Source of the DNA: Alphaproteobacteria bacterium
GTDB lineage: Bacteria > Pseudomonadota > Alphaproteobacteria > Rhodobacterales > Rhodobacteraceae
Direction: 5' to 3'
Length of the DNA: 50,328 bases
Assembly (NCBI GenBank): GCA_030425395.1
Contig: JAUIAS010000022.1
Span: 1 to 50,328, forward strand
Below the pieces are notes generated by a model, which saw only the letters and a program-made list of their open reading frames with translations, was not told where the DNA came from and ran no database searches. Shown here piece after piece: positions 33,934-43,504 of this stretch. The first letter of the stretch is position 1, and the number at the start of each line of letters is the position of its first letter. A program made the position numbers and the translations under genes.

Positions 33934-36900
33934 GTGCCCGATTTTCTGCTTACCAGAGACTGGAAAGCCGTTCTCAAGAAGAGTGAGAACAGGTCCGTCA
34001 AAAAAACCGGGATTTCCGAAACCCTTGATGATTATGCGTCTGGTCTGAAGAAAAACGATACCAGCAAGATGCTCTCGGCTCTTGAGCGGCTGAAAACAAC
34101 CGCTGAACAGGTCAAACGCAAATTCAAGGATCACGATACCGTCGTGACCTTCCTTGATGGGTCACTCAAGGCCGCGCGTGCCCGTCAGCAGGAGCTCGCC
34201 AAACAGGTCGATGACAGGGACGATGACGACGAAAACGAAAGCAACTCTCTTGGCAAGGCTTTGGCGCGGGTCAAGAAGCTGGGCGAAGACAAGGCATGGC
34301 ACTTTGTTCTGGTGCCGGGCAAACCGTCGCCGGGGTTCGTGATTTCCAAAAAGCCGCCAAAGAAAAAGGAACTGAATGCCGCCTTTGAAATGCGTGGCAA
34401 GCGCAGCGTCTTCTTTGTCGGGCGCGCGTTCTTCGAGTCCGGCAAATATATCCTCAAGCTTGAAGACAAGCCCGTTCCCGGCCTTGCCAAGGCGGCCAAG
34501 CGTGCCGCGCAAATTCATGCCGAGGCAAACATCAAGGTCATCGTGCGCGGTGCCGGTGTCGATCTGGAGGATGACGCTGACATCGAACCCACCGGCGGCG
34601 AAGACGATGCTCCGGCGGTTGATCAGGGCCGCTATGAGGCGTTTCAGGCACGCTTGGCCAAGGTGAGCACAGCGGTCGACAAGTTCGAAACCTCCGCCAA
34701 CGCCAAGGTGGACGGTGCCTCCGATGGCGTGCGCGGGGCGATCAATATGCTGCTCGGGCAGGTCGAAAAGGACGATACCCTCGGGCAGGACGAAAAGCTG
34801 GCTCTCAACACTGCGCTGACCGATCTGATGACACGGGTTGATGTCGCCGCCCAACCCGACCCCGTCGACCCCGGTGCCAAATACCCAACGTTGGCACAGT
34901 GGGAAAAGCTGATCGAAGGCCTCGTGCGGCTTGATCCATCCCGCAGGGAGGACGCGCAAAAACGGCTGTTGGCCAAGATCGCCGAAGTGCGCAAGCAGGT
35001 GCAGGGTGACGATGCGCTGGTCAATCCGAGGCGCGGTGAAATCAACGATATCCTGCGTCAGGCAATCGAACTCCTCAAGAACGCGCTCGAATCCCGCGAT
35101 AGCCTTGCCGAAGCAGGCGAAGACGAGGAAAACGCCGATCTGGCCAAAAGGATCATGGGCATAGAACGCCGCTATGACCAAATGCTGAAAACACCCGGTC
35201 TGGATACCGATCGCGTGGAAAAGGTCGGCAAGGCGTTCAAGATTCTGCGCAAGGTGTTTGCCGAAGGAAAGCTCGACCCGGATGACATGCGTATCACGCG
35301 CGTCGAAGACATTCTCGAAGATATGGCCAAGCGGGCCTTTGGTGCCCAGCAAGACACCAAGAAATCCGAAGGCCACGAACAGATGCACGCGGCGCTCAAA
35401 CCCGCGATGACATTCATGAAACGCGCAATGATCCCCACCGGCCTGATCAAGGATCCGCAGGCGATCCGCGACGCGGCCCCCAACACCCCGGAACTGGCGC
35501 AGATGCTGACCGCGATGAACGCGGCCACCAATCAACCCGGCGAAGCAAGCGGCGCCGCCATGGAGAAAGCCGCCCGCGATCTGATGACCAAGGCCGGTGC
35601 CGATTCCGATCTCGGACAGCTCGCAACCGAGGTTCTCGCCCGCGCCACCATGATGCAGATGGTTGCCGAATACGACAATCTGGGCGATCCCCCGTGGGGT
35701 CCCGCCCAAGCCGATATCGCATCGGAACTTCAGGCCCAGTTGTTCTTTCTCGAAGGTGCGATCACAGGCCAAAAAGCCAATTACGAGGCCCCCGATCTGG
35801 GCGGCGATGGCGGCGCATCGGAATCGTGGTGGATCGAACGGCAGGAAATCGAAACCCCCGGCGAACCCACCAAAGGCAAAAAACAATATATCTTCAAACC
35901 CAGCAGCCGCGAAGCTGCCGTCATGGCCGGTCTGCCCGTTGGCTCCGGTGCGCCGCGCGAAGTGCTGGCCAAGCGGCTTGACGAATTGATGGCCGGGGCG
36001 GGTTTCGACATCGGCGTATCCCCCACGACACTGGCCAATATCGACGCCAGCCATCTTGCGACCATGGATCCCGGCGACGGATCCATGATGGGTTCAATGC
36101 AGCAGCTTGCACCCGCCGACGGGGCACTGGCCGACAAGACGGACGACTTTGCAGCCTTCTCTGAAAACATCGACAAGAAGAGCTTTGACGACGTTGCTGT
36201 CTTTGACATGATCTTTGCCAACCTCGACCGGCACGCCGCGAACATGCTGTTTGCCACCGACCCGGAAACCGGCAAGGCGCATCTTGTGCCCATCGACCAC
36301 GGCTCGGCTCTTCCCGATCCAGAGGCCCTTTATGGCAACCGCAACGCCATTGGCCCGGATGTGAACATCATGGCAAATCCCGACATGGTTCCCGCACGGT
36401 CCCCACTGGGCGAAGAAACCGTGGAGGCGCTGCTCAGACTCGATGCCGATCAGATGGTTGCCGATATGAAGCAATCACGAACCGATATGGCCAATCGCCA
36501 CGAAGCCGCCGACGGCATGATTTCCGACGCCGCGATCGAGGCAATGGGCGCGCGGGTTCGGTTTGTTCAGGCCGCAGCTGCCGCCAAGGTGCCCGTGGCC
36601 GAGATTTTTGAGCTCCTCGCCATAGGCGCACTCACTATCGCCAATACCGCGCCCGACGGCATGGGCGAACTTCTGACCGAACTGCGCGAACAGAAGGCAG
36701 AGTATGCCAAGGCCAAGGATACCATCGAAGAAGTTGCTGACGTTCTCGTCGTCGAAAGTGGACAACGCGATGCCATGGCACAGCTTGACGCGGTCAAATC
36801 ACTCGGCTGGGGGTCCACCTTCTCCAAGAGTGGGATGGCGGCCTGGTTCGATGAAAATCCAAAGCTGATCGCCCGTATTATTCAAACGCAGATGGAAAAC

Positions 36901-38157
36901 CCCAAACTTCGTGAGGAAATCGAACGCCTGCGCCCCATCGCCCTGCAGAATGATCCCGATATCGAAAGAAAAGTTACGCGATCAAACCTTCTGGAGACTT
37001 ACAACCAGTTTTCCGAGGCCGCCTTGGGCAATGCCCTGAAAATGCCGGCAAACGACACAACTCTCGACGCGCTGAAGCAGGAATTCGAACAGCTTGGCGG
37101 CAAGGCCGCACTGACCGAGGCAAACCGGGTATTCCCGCCGAATGTGGCCCAGCACATGAAGGAACCCTCCGGATCAGACGACGACATCCGCTACGCCTGG
37201 ATCGACAGGGTCGCCTTGCTGCGGCAATGGGCAGCCTTCAATAACGAAGGGGGCATGCCGGAAATCCTTCGTCTCGGCGGCTCCATGCCCCGAGAAGACA
37301 CAATCAAATCTGGTGTCTTGCGTTTGAGCGAAATGAAATTGAACGCCGACACATGCAATACCATCCTCGAGATGACGGACGAACGCGCCGCAGAAATAAA
37401 CAAGGCGAAATATGACGAACTCGTTCTCAAGACTGGCGAACTTCTGGGTGAACTGTGTCAACAGGCTACCAAGGACAAGCTGACGGGTGAAAGGGCCAAG
37501 GCCCAAGAAGAATGGGAAGAAGGCCGGAACACGGCTGCTGTCGCGCTCCTTGCCCGGGCCAACAAGGTTGGGGACCAGCGCCTTGCCAACGAACAAAAGT
37601 TGATCGCGGAATGCAACCAGCTCAAGATTGAATACCGTGCCAAGGTTGATGAATTGCTGCCGCCTGCCAAGGACAGCATCGAGGAGCATTTGCCAACGAT
37701 ACTCGGGACGCTTGATACCTGTATTGATACCTGTGTTCTAAAGCACAAGATACGCGCCACAAACGAGTTTTCCGCCCGTTTTGACGCAGCGCAGGCGGGC
37801 GACGATTCTGATCTCCACAAGATGCAGGTTGCCACCGTGGACAACTTGCGGCGCCTTGCCGAACATGATGGGATGCCATGGTATGACGGCCTGAAAGTGC
37901 GTGTCGACAGTTGTCAGGAGCTTCTCGATATCTTCGACGTCAAGAAACTCGTGAATGATCAAAAGCGCCTTACCCAAGCTATTGACGCAATGGATCTGCT
38001 GCGCGCAGCCTTGGGCAACACCGCAATCAACGATGCCCCGGATGCCGTCATCGAACTCGGCGCGGAATGGGGCCGGAAAGTCCAGTTTTATGGCGCAATC
38101 GACAAGGCCCCAAGTGCTGCCGACCGCATTCGCGAATTGCTGTCGGAGAATGAGTGA
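33934..38157 (+). CDS. Giant (1407-residue) protein with a PI3/4-kinase-like catalytic centre
   Basis: A single open frame of 1407 residues of no recognised full-length family. A kinase-like core lies at about residues 640-800: K655 in YIFKPSSREAA (ATP lysine), a hinge-like GSMQQLAP, catalytic-loop D765 and N770 in ANLDRHAANMLF, and metal-binding D788 in LVPIDHGSAL. This order (K, D-R-H-x-x-N, I-D-H-G) is the layout of PI3/4-kinase, actin-fragmin and HipA-like kinases. The flanks are long charged helices with acidic runs (DDRDDDDENE). There is no signal peptide or membrane segment. The start is GTG with AGGGGGGG upstream. No immunity, toxin or secretion gene is adjacent. Protein or lipid kinase cannot be decided. 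Confidence 0.7.
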   Translation: MPDFLLTRDWKAVLKKSENRSVKKTGISETLDDYASGLKKNDTSKMLSALERLKTTAEQVKRKFKDHDTVVTFLDGSLKAARARQQELAKQVDDRDDDDENESNSLGKALARVKKLGEDKAWHFVLVPGKPSPGFVISKKPPKKKELNAAFEMRGKRSVFFVGRAFFESGKYILKLEDKPVPGLAKAAKRAAQIHAEANIKVIVRGAGVDLEDDADIEPTGGEDDAPAVDQGRYEAFQARLAKVSTAVDKFETSANAKVDGASDGVRGAINMLLGQVEKDDTLGQDEKLALNTALTDLMTRVDVAAQPDPVDPGAKYPTLAQWEKLIEGLVRLDPSRREDAQKRLLAKIAEVRKQVQGDDALVNPRRGEINDILRQAIELLKNALESRDSLAEAGEDEENADLAKRIMGIERRYDQMLKTPGLDTDRVEKVGKAFKILRKVFAEGKLDPDDMRITRVEDILEDMAKRAFGAQQDTKKSEGHEQMHAALKPAMTFMKRAMIPTGLIKDPQAIRDAAPNTPELAQMLTAMNAATNQPGEASGAAMEKAARDLMTKAGADSDLGQLATEVLARATMMQMVAEYDNLGDPPWGPAQADIASELQAQLFFLEGAITGQKANYEAPDLGGDGGASESWWIERQEIETPGEPTKGKKQYIFKPSSREAAVMAGLPVGSGAPREVLAKRLDELMAGAGFDIGVSPTTLANIDASHLATMDPGDGSMMGSMQQLAPADGALADKTDDFAAFSENIDKKSFDDVAVFDMIFANLDRHAANMLFATDPETGKAHLVPIDHGSALPDPEALYGNRNAIGPDVNIMANPDMVPARSPLGEETVEALLRLDADQMVADMKQSRTDMANRHEAADGMISDAAIEAMGARVRFVQAAAAAKVPVAEIFELLAIGALTIANTAPDGMGELLTELREQKAEYAKAKDTIEEVADVLVVESGQRDAMAQLDAVKSLGWGSTFSKSGMAAWFDENPKLIARIIQTQMENPKLREEIERLRPIALQNDPDIERKVTRSNLLETYNQFSEAALGNALKMPANDTTLDALKQEFEQLGGKAALTEANRVFPPNVAQHMKEPSGSDDDIRYAWIDRVALLRQWAAFNNEGGMPEILRLGGSMPREDTIKSGVLRLSEMKLNADTCNTILEMTDERAAEINKAKYDELVLKTGELLGELCQQATKDKLTGERAKAQEEWEEGRNTAAVALLARANKVGDQRLANEQKLIAECNQLKIEYRAKVDELLPPAKDSIEEHLPTILGTLDTCIDTCVLKHKIRATNEFSARFDAAQAGDDSDLHKMQVATVDNLRRLAEHDGMPWYDGLKVRVDSCQELLDIFDVKKLVNDQKRLTQAIDAMDLLRAALGNTAINDAPDAVIELGAEWGRKVQFYGAIDKAPSAADRIRELLSENE

Positions 38158-38221
38158 CCTCAAAAAGACACTGCCGGTCGCTGACAAGTCCTGCGAAATC
38201 GCGTTGACAATATAAATGGCA

Positions 38222-38238
38222 GTCCGGCATTGCCGGAC
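38222..38238. promoter_or_regulatory. Palindromic operator candidate before the PLP lyase operon
   Basis: GTCCGGC-ATT-GCCGGAC is a perfect 17-base inverted repeat 24 bases before the PLP lyase start and 13 bases after a TTGACA (38204-38209). It has no T-run, so a repressor site is more likely than a terminator of the upstream gene. Confidence 0.45.
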
Positions 38239-38262
38239 CGTCAAAACTGATCGGAGATTTCC

Positions 38263-39306
38263 ATGCGCGACTCTCTCGCCAATCCTCTGCGCGGAACGGG
38301 CCTCGCTGGTGCCGACCTGTTGCCGATCAAAGATGCCGGCGGCGTATCCGCGCTGCTGACCCGTTGTCCGGCGCATGCACAGACTCCTCTGCGCTCGCAA
38401 CCCGATCTGGCAACCGAATGCGGCGTCGCCGAAATCTGGATCAAGGATGAACGCGACCGCATGGGCCTTGGCAGTTTCAAGGCTCTGGGGGCCGCCCACG
38501 CCATCGCCCGCGAAGCCGACGCCACCGGTGATGCTTCTGCAAACGCGCTGGCCGGGCGAACCTATGTCACCGCCAGCGCGGGCAATCACGGGCTGTCCGT
38601 TGCCGCAGGGGCGGCAGTATTTGGCGCTCGGGCCGTCGTTTACCTTTCGGTAACGGTTCCCGAAGCGTTTGCCGAACGGCTCCGCGCCACGGGTGCCGAT
38701 GTGATCCGTGCAGGCGACGATTATGAACAAAGCATGACCGCCGCCGAAACCGCCGCCCGTGAAAACGGCTGGACCCTGCTGTCGGACAGTTCCTGGCCCG
38801 GTTACTCGGAAATGCCGCTGCGTGTGATGGAGGGATATCTGCAAATGGCCGCCGAAGTCGCCACCCAGATACCCGAACCGCCCACCCACATCTTGCTTCA
38901 GGCCGGTGTCGGCGGGTTGGCCGCCGCGTTTGCCGCCCATGCCCGCGCGGTCTGGGGCGACGCGCCTCACATCATCGTGGTCGAACCCGAAGCCGCACCC
39001 GCGCTGATCGAAAGCATCCGGACAGGTGCCATCGTGACCACCTCCGGTCCGGTGTCCAACATGGGGCGGCTGGACTGCAAAACACCGTCGCAAATCGCGC
39101 TTGCTGGGCTTGCACGGGACGCTGACAGCTTTGTCACCATCTCCGAAGAAGAAGCCAGCGGCCCCCTGCCCCACCTTGCCGAACTTGGTCTGGCCAGCAC
39201 ACCCTCGGGCGCAGCCGGGCTTGCCGCGCTGATGGCTGGCCTGCCCATGGTCGGGCCGGACGCGCGGGTTCTGGCAATTCTCAGCGAAGGGCCAGAGGAT
39301 GCCTGA
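38263..39306 (+). CDS. PLP-dependent lyase, diaminopropionate ammonia-lyase-like
   Basis: A 347-residue fold-type II PLP enzyme. The Schiff-base lysine is K73 in MGLGSFKALGAAHA. ASAGNHGLSVAAGA binds the cofactor and QAGVGGLAAAFAAHAR the phosphate. DSSWPGYSEMPLRVMEGY and SNMGRLDCKTPSQIAL are close to diaminopropionate ammonia-lyases. It is shorter than the roughly 400 residues of E. coli YgeX-type enzymes, so the substrate may differ; a serine/threonine dehydratase of the EutB kind is the alternative. CGGAGA precedes the ATG. It overlaps the peptidase gene by 8 bases, forming an operon with the next two genes. Confidence 0.8.
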   Translation: MRDSLANPLRGTGLAGADLLPIKDAGGVSALLTRCPAHAQTPLRSQPDLATECGVAEIWIKDERDRMGLGSFKALGAAHAIAREADATGDASANALAGRTYVTASAGNHGLSVAAGAAVFGARAVVYLSVTVPEAFAERLRATGADVIRAGDDYEQSMTAAETAARENGWTLLSDSSWPGYSEMPLRVMEGYLQMAAEVATQIPEPPTHILLQAGVGGLAAAFAAHARAVWGDAPHIIVVEPEAAPALIESIRTGAIVTTSGPVSNMGRLDCKTPSQIALAGLARDADSFVTISEEEASGPLPHLAELGLASTPSGAAGLAALMAGLPMVGPDARVLAILSEGPEDA

Positions 39307-40465
39307 ACGATCCCTGATTTTTCCCTGTGGGGAATTCCAACGACGATGCGCCGCACTGCAATCCGCAATGGCGGTTGCGGGGTTCGATGCCCTACTGCTG
39401 ACCACCCCCGCAGACGTGTTTTATGTCACCGGATTTCTGACACGCTTCTGGGAAAGCCCCGCGCGTCCGTGGTTCGTGCTCGTGCCCCGCGCAGGTGACC
39501 CGATCGCGATAATTCCGGCAATCGGTGCCGATCTTATGGGCCGCACATGGATCGACGATATCCGCACATGGCCCGCCCCTGATCCGCGCGATGACGGGAT
39601 CGGCCTGCTTTCGGAAACACTGAACGATCTGGTTCCCGGCGGCGGGGTCGTTGGTCTTCCCATGGGCCTTGAAACCCATCTGCGCATGCCTGTGGCAGAC
39701 TACGACGAACTGCGCGCGCGCTGCCAAGGGCGCCGCTTTGGCGATGCGACGCGGGTGGTGCATGGGGTGCGCGAGATCAAGTCAGAGGCCGAGATCGACA
39801 AGATCCGCAGCATCTGCGCTGTCGCCGACCGTGCCTATGCCCGCGTCCCGGAATTCGCAGTCGAAGGTGTGCCCGTGGATCAGGTGTTTCGCGATTTCCA
39901 GATTGCGTTGCTGGCCGAGGGTGCCGATTGGGTCAGCTATGTCGCCGGTGGCGCGGGTCAGGGCGGGTATGGCGATGTCATCTCGCCAGCGCCCGTGGAC
40001 CCGCTCCTACGGGGCGATGTGCTGATGCTGGATACAGGTGCCGTGCGCGACGGATATTTCTGTGACTTTGACCGCAATTGGTCCATCGGCCCCGCACCGG
40101 ACGATGCACGGCGCGCGCACCACGCGCTTTTTGAAGCGACGGAAACGGTTCTCGACACGCTGCGTCCCGGCATGCGCGCCCATGACGTGCATCGTATGCT
40201 GAGCGACAGCCTGCGCGCCGCCGGTGCCACACCGGGAGGAGGTCGTCTGGGCCACGGGCTGGGCATCACCCTGACGGAATGGCCGTCCTTCACGCCGCTT
40301 GACGATACCGAATTGCGCGCGGGCATGGTGCTTACGCTGGAGCCGGGCGTCGACATCGCGCCGGGTCGCATCCTCGTCCATGAGGAAAACATCGTCCTGC
40401 GCGACACGGGACCGGAGCTGCTGTGCCAACGCACACCGCCGGATTTGCCGGAGATTGGCACATGA
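39299..40465 (+). CDS. M24 family metallopeptidase (Xaa-Pro peptidase / ectoine-hydrolase-like)
   Basis: A 388-residue pita-bread fold hydrolase with a creatinase-like N-terminal domain. The metal ligands are visible in order: aspartates in MLDTGAV and YFCDFDRNWS, histidine in RLGHGLGITL, glutamates in LTLEPGVDI and VHEENIVL. Family members cleave Xaa-Pro bonds, creatine or the ring of ectoine (DoeA/EutD). Its partners here, a PLP lyase and an EutA-like racemase, recall the ectoine-utilisation gene set, but eutC and eutE partners and a transporter are absent, so an analogous small-molecule pathway is more cautious. Confidence 0.85.
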   Translation: MPERSLIFPCGEFQRRCAALQSAMAVAGFDALLLTTPADVFYVTGFLTRFWESPARPWFVLVPRAGDPIAIIPAIGADLMGRTWIDDIRTWPAPDPRDDGIGLLSETLNDLVPGGGVVGLPMGLETHLRMPVADYDELRARCQGRRFGDATRVVHGVREIKSEAEIDKIRSICAVADRAYARVPEFAVEGVPVDQVFRDFQIALLAEGADWVSYVAGGAGQGGYGDVISPAPVDPLLRGDVLMLDTGAVRDGYFCDFDRNWSIGPAPDDARRAHHALFEATETVLDTLRPGMRAHDVHRMLSDSLRAAGATPGGGRLGHGLGITLTEWPSFTPLDDTELRAGMVLTLEPGVDIAPGRILVHEENIVLRDTGPELLCQRTPPDLPEIGT

Positions 40466-41250
40466 ACGGTTTCGCCTATGACTTGACCGGCCCTATCGGC
40501 ACCGGCGGCACGTTGGGGCTGATCGTGTTGCAGGTGGATGAAACCCTGGAACAGGACATGCGCCGCCTGTTTCCCGACCCTGCAACCGCCATCTATGTCA
40601 ATCGCATTCCTTCGGGTGCCGACCTCAACCCTGATACCATTGCGGCAATGGAACAGGCCTTGCCGCAGGCTGCGCGCCTGCTGCCCGATGCGGCGGCCTT
40701 TGATGCGGTGGCCTATGCCTGCACGTCCGGCACGACATTGATCGGGGCAGACCGCGTGAATGCCCTTGTATCGGGCGCGTGCAACACGAAACAGGTGTGC
40801 GACCCTCTGACCGCTGCGCTGGCTGCGCTGGCGCATCTGGGGTTGCAGCGGGTATCCATCGTCTCGCCCTACATCGCATCCGTGGCCGAACCCATCCGCG
40901 CCGTGTTCGAGACCGCGGGCCACGCCGTGCCAGCAAGCCTTTCGTTCGGAGAAGAACAGGAAGCCCGTGTCGCCCGGATTGCGCCTGCCTCGATTGCCGA
41001 GGCCGCCCGCCACCTTGCCGGAGAGGCCGAGACCGACGCGATTTTCCTGTCCTGCACCAACTTGCGCACGCTGGATATCATCGACGATCTCGAAGCCGAG
41101 CTAGGCATTCCGGTGCTGTCGAGCAATCAGGTTCTGGGCTGGGCACTGATGCGGGCCTTGCCCATTTCCCCGCGGGGAAATGGACCCGGAAGGCTGCTGC
41201 GCGCGGTGGATCAGGTTAACGGCGATATCTCGTTGTCACCCTTTGGGTGA
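40462..41250 (+). CDS. Asp/Glu racemase superfamily protein, EutA/maleate isomerase-like
   Basis: A 262-residue two-domain protein of the Asp/Glu racemase superfamily, nearest by eye to EutA, arylmalonate decarboxylase and maleate isomerase. The paired catalytic cysteines are C87 in AYACTSGTT and C198 in LSCTNLRTLD. PIGTGGTLGLIVLQVDETLEQD opens the protein, as in EutA. The ATG at 40462 overlaps the peptidase stop (ATGA) and has GGAGA upstream; the ATG at 40423 is not supported. It probably interconverts or decarboxylates a product of the two upstream enzymes. Confidence 0.8.
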   Translation: MNGFAYDLTGPIGTGGTLGLIVLQVDETLEQDMRRLFPDPATAIYVNRIPSGADLNPDTIAAMEQALPQAARLLPDAAAFDAVAYACTSGTTLIGADRVNALVSGACNTKQVCDPLTAALAALAHLGLQRVSIVSPYIASVAEPIRAVFETAGHAVPASLSFGEEQEARVARIAPASIAEAARHLAGEAETDAIFLSCTNLRTLDIIDDLEAELGIPVLSSNQVLGWALMRALPISPRGNGPGRLLRAVDQVNGDISLSPFG

Positions 41251-41293
41251 CCGCCTAAGCTTGGGCCTTGTCACTGAAATGAGGAAGCCAAAC

Positions 41294-41608
41294 ATGTCAA
41301 TGGTCCACGTTATCGCCATCATCAAAACCAAACCGGGCAAACGTGCCGAGGTGCTGGAACTGTTCAACGCGAATGTCCCGGCCGTTCTGGCAGAGGATGG
41401 CTGCATCGCCTACGAAGCCACGATCGACACCGAAAACGCCGGACCAATCCAGACGCCATTCGGAGAAGACACGTTTGTCGTTGTCGAAAAGTGGGAAAGC
41501 ATGTCCGCGCTTGGCGCGCATGCCAGATCCGCGCATATGAAAGCCTATGCCGAGAGCACCAAGGATATGCTTGCCGACCGCACGATCCACGTGCTTTCCC
41601 CCGCCTGA
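41294..41608 (+). CDS. Antibiotic biosynthesis monooxygenase (ABM) domain protein
   Basis: A 104-residue ferredoxin-like ABM domain protein (VHVIAIIKTKPGKRAEVLEL at the start, EKWESMSALGAHARSAHMKAY near the end). Relatives such as YgiN act on quinols, though many have no proven substrate. GAGGAAG precedes the ATG at 41294. It follows the racemase by 43 bases and may be co-transcribed. Length is normal for a single-domain dimeric member. Confidence 0.82.
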   Translation: MSMVHVIAIIKTKPGKRAEVLELFNANVPAVLAEDGCIAYEATIDTENAGPIQTPFGEDTFVVVEKWESMSALGAHARSAHMKAYAESTKDMLADRTIHVLSPA

Positions 41609-41998
41609 AACGCACCCGAACTCGGTCTTTGGCGAAGCGAGACGTTCTGCATTCTCAAGATCCTGCCGCACCGCGCCGAGCAGGATCAGATCACCGCGCA
41701 GCGCAGCATCTTCATACCTTGTTAAGATTTGCTGTTGCTCGCGGTGTTGGTCATTCGGGAAATGGTTGATGGTCTCCTGCAACGGATCACGGCTGTAAAG
41801 GTAGCGGAGCGCCGGGGGCTGCACAGGATGGGGCCATATTCAGCACGAAAGGTTGCGTTATTCAGCATCTTCTCTATGCTGCGGCGCAGCAGTTCGGGTT
41901 AGGCAAAAGGCACGTCTGCCCGCGCGAACACACACATCCGTGCAAGAGACGAACAGACAAGACCGCCGAATTGCGCGGCCTATGGATATGACTGACCG
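41609..41998. other. 390-base intergenic region
   Basis: No gene or clear promoter was found before the SulP gene. On the minus strand about 60 codons (ALRYLYSRDPLQETINHF and following) have a protein-like composition but run into the coding region of the preceding gene on the other strand and lack a recognisable family. A decayed gene remnant is possible but unsupported. Confidence 0.4.
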
Positions 41999-43489
41999 AT
42001 GATTTCGCTTTCTCTTTACCGCCACCAGTGGCTTCACAACATTCGCGGCGACCTTCTGTCAGGTCTGGTCGTGGCGCTGGCGCTGATCCCCGAGGCGATA
42101 GCCTTTTCGATCATCGCGGGCGTGGACCCCAAAGTGGGCCTTTACGCGTCATTCTCCATCGCGGTGATCACAGCCATAGCGGGCGGGCGTCCGGGCATGA
42201 TTTCGGCGGCAACGGCGGCCACGGCGGTTCTGATGGTGACGCTGGTGCGCGATCACGGGTTGGAATACCTGCTGGCCGCAACGGTGCTGGCGGGGCTTTT
42301 GCAGATCGTGGCCGGGTTCCTGAGGTTGGGATATGTGATGCGGTTCGTGTCAAAATCGGTGATGACCGGCTTTGTGAACGCGCTGGCGATCCTGATTTTC
42401 ATGGCACAATTGCCAGAGCTTGATCCACGCAACGTGCCACCGCTGACCTATGCGCTGGTGGCGGGTGGTCTCGCGATCATCTATTTGTTTCCGCGCATCA
42501 CGCGGGCCATTCCTTCCCCGCTGGTCACGATCATTGTCCTGACCGTGCTGACCGTCGCGATGGGGTGGGATGTGCGCACCGTGGGCGACATGGGTGATTT
42601 GCCCGATACATTGCCGATGTTCCTGATCCCCGACATCCCCCTGACATTCGAGACATTGCAGATCATCTTTCCCTATTCGCTGGCCGTGGCGGTTGTGGGC
42701 CTGTTGGAAAGCCTGATGACCCAGCAGATCGTGGATGACCTGACCGACACCCCGTCGGACCGCAATCAGGAATGCATCGGTCAGGGCCTTGCCAATACCG
42801 CGACAGGGTTCATCGGCGGCATGGCGGGTTGCGCGATGATCGGGCAATCCATCATCAATGTGAAATCCGGCGGGCGTGGACGTCTGTCGTGTTTCATTGC
42901 CGGCATCTTTCTTCTGATCCTTGTCGTTGTGCTGGGTGATATCGTGTCGATCATCCCCATGGCGGCGCTGGTCGCGATAATGATCATGGTGTCCGTGGGC
43001 ACGTTTTCTTGGTCCTCGCTTCTCAGCCTGCGCGAGCATCCCAGGTCATCGTCCGTCGTGATGCTGGCCACGGTGGTGTTCGTTGTCTGGACGCATAACC
43101 TTGCTATTGGGGTGATGGTGGGTGTGTTGTTGTCGGGCATCTTCTTTGCCTGGAAGATTGCACAGCTTTTCGGGGTGCGCAGCACGATCACCCCGGATGG
43201 CCGTCACCGCACCTATATCGTCGAGGGTCAGTTGTTTTTCGCCTCGTCCGAGGATTTCATGCGCGCCTTTGACTTCAAGGAAGCCGCCGAGCGCGTCACC
43301 ATTGACGTGAGCCGCGCCCACATCTGGGATATTTCTTCGGTTGCAGCGTTGGACATGGCGGTGTTGAAATTCCGCCGTGAAGGGGCCGAAGTGGATATCA
43401 TCGGACTGAACGAAGCATCGGAAACCATCGTTGACAAGCTGGCCATCCACGACAAGCCCGGCGCGATGGACAAGCTTTTGGGCCATTGA
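41999..43489 (+). CDS. SulP family anion transporter with STAS domain
   Basis: A 496-residue SLC26/SulP transporter for sulfate, bicarbonate or other anions. The family signature near the start is [34 protein letters not shown]. About 10-12 membrane segments extend to residue 390. A cytosolic STAS domain ([19 protein letters not shown], then [19 protein letters not shown]) closes the protein. [25 protein letters not shown] is the second conserved core. It is followed 15 bases later by a universal stress protein gene, a common pairing. Confidence 0.92.
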   Translation: MISLSLYRHQWLHNIRGDLLSGLVVALALIPEAIAFSIIAGVDPKVGLYASFSIAVITAIAGGRPGMISAATAATAVLMVTLVRDHGLEYLLAATVLAGLLQIVAGFLRLGYVMRFVSKSVMTGFVNALAILIFMAQLPELDPRNVPPLTYALVAGGLAIIYLFPRITRAIPSPLVTIIVLTVLTVAMGWDVRTVGDMGDLPDTLPMFLIPDIPLTFETLQIIFPYSLAVAVVGLLESLMTQQIVDDLTDTPSDRNQECIGQGLANTATGFIGGMAGCAMIGQSIINVKSGGRGRLSCFIAGIFLLILVVVLGDIVSIIPMAALVAIMIMVSVGTFSWSSLLSLREHPRSSSVVMLATVVFVVWTHNLAIGVMVGVLLSGIFFAWKIAQLFGVRSTITPDGRHRTYIVEGQLFFASSEDFMRAFDFKEAAERVTIDVSRAHIWDISSVAALDMAVLKFRREGAEVDIIGLNEASETIVDKLAIHDKPGAMDKLLGH

Positions 43490-43504
43490 GGGAAAGACAA
43501 AGAC

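Noticed and set aside
34162-36054. A 630-codon minus-strand open frame antisense to the giant kinase-like gene
   Set aside because: It has no recognisable domain and low-complexity residues typical of antisense translation; the plus strand holds the kinase motifs.
41609-41824. Minus-strand open frame in the gap before the SulP gene as a gene
   Set aside because: It runs into the opposite strand of the ABM-domain gene, has no clear ribosome site and matches no recognised family; at most a remnant.
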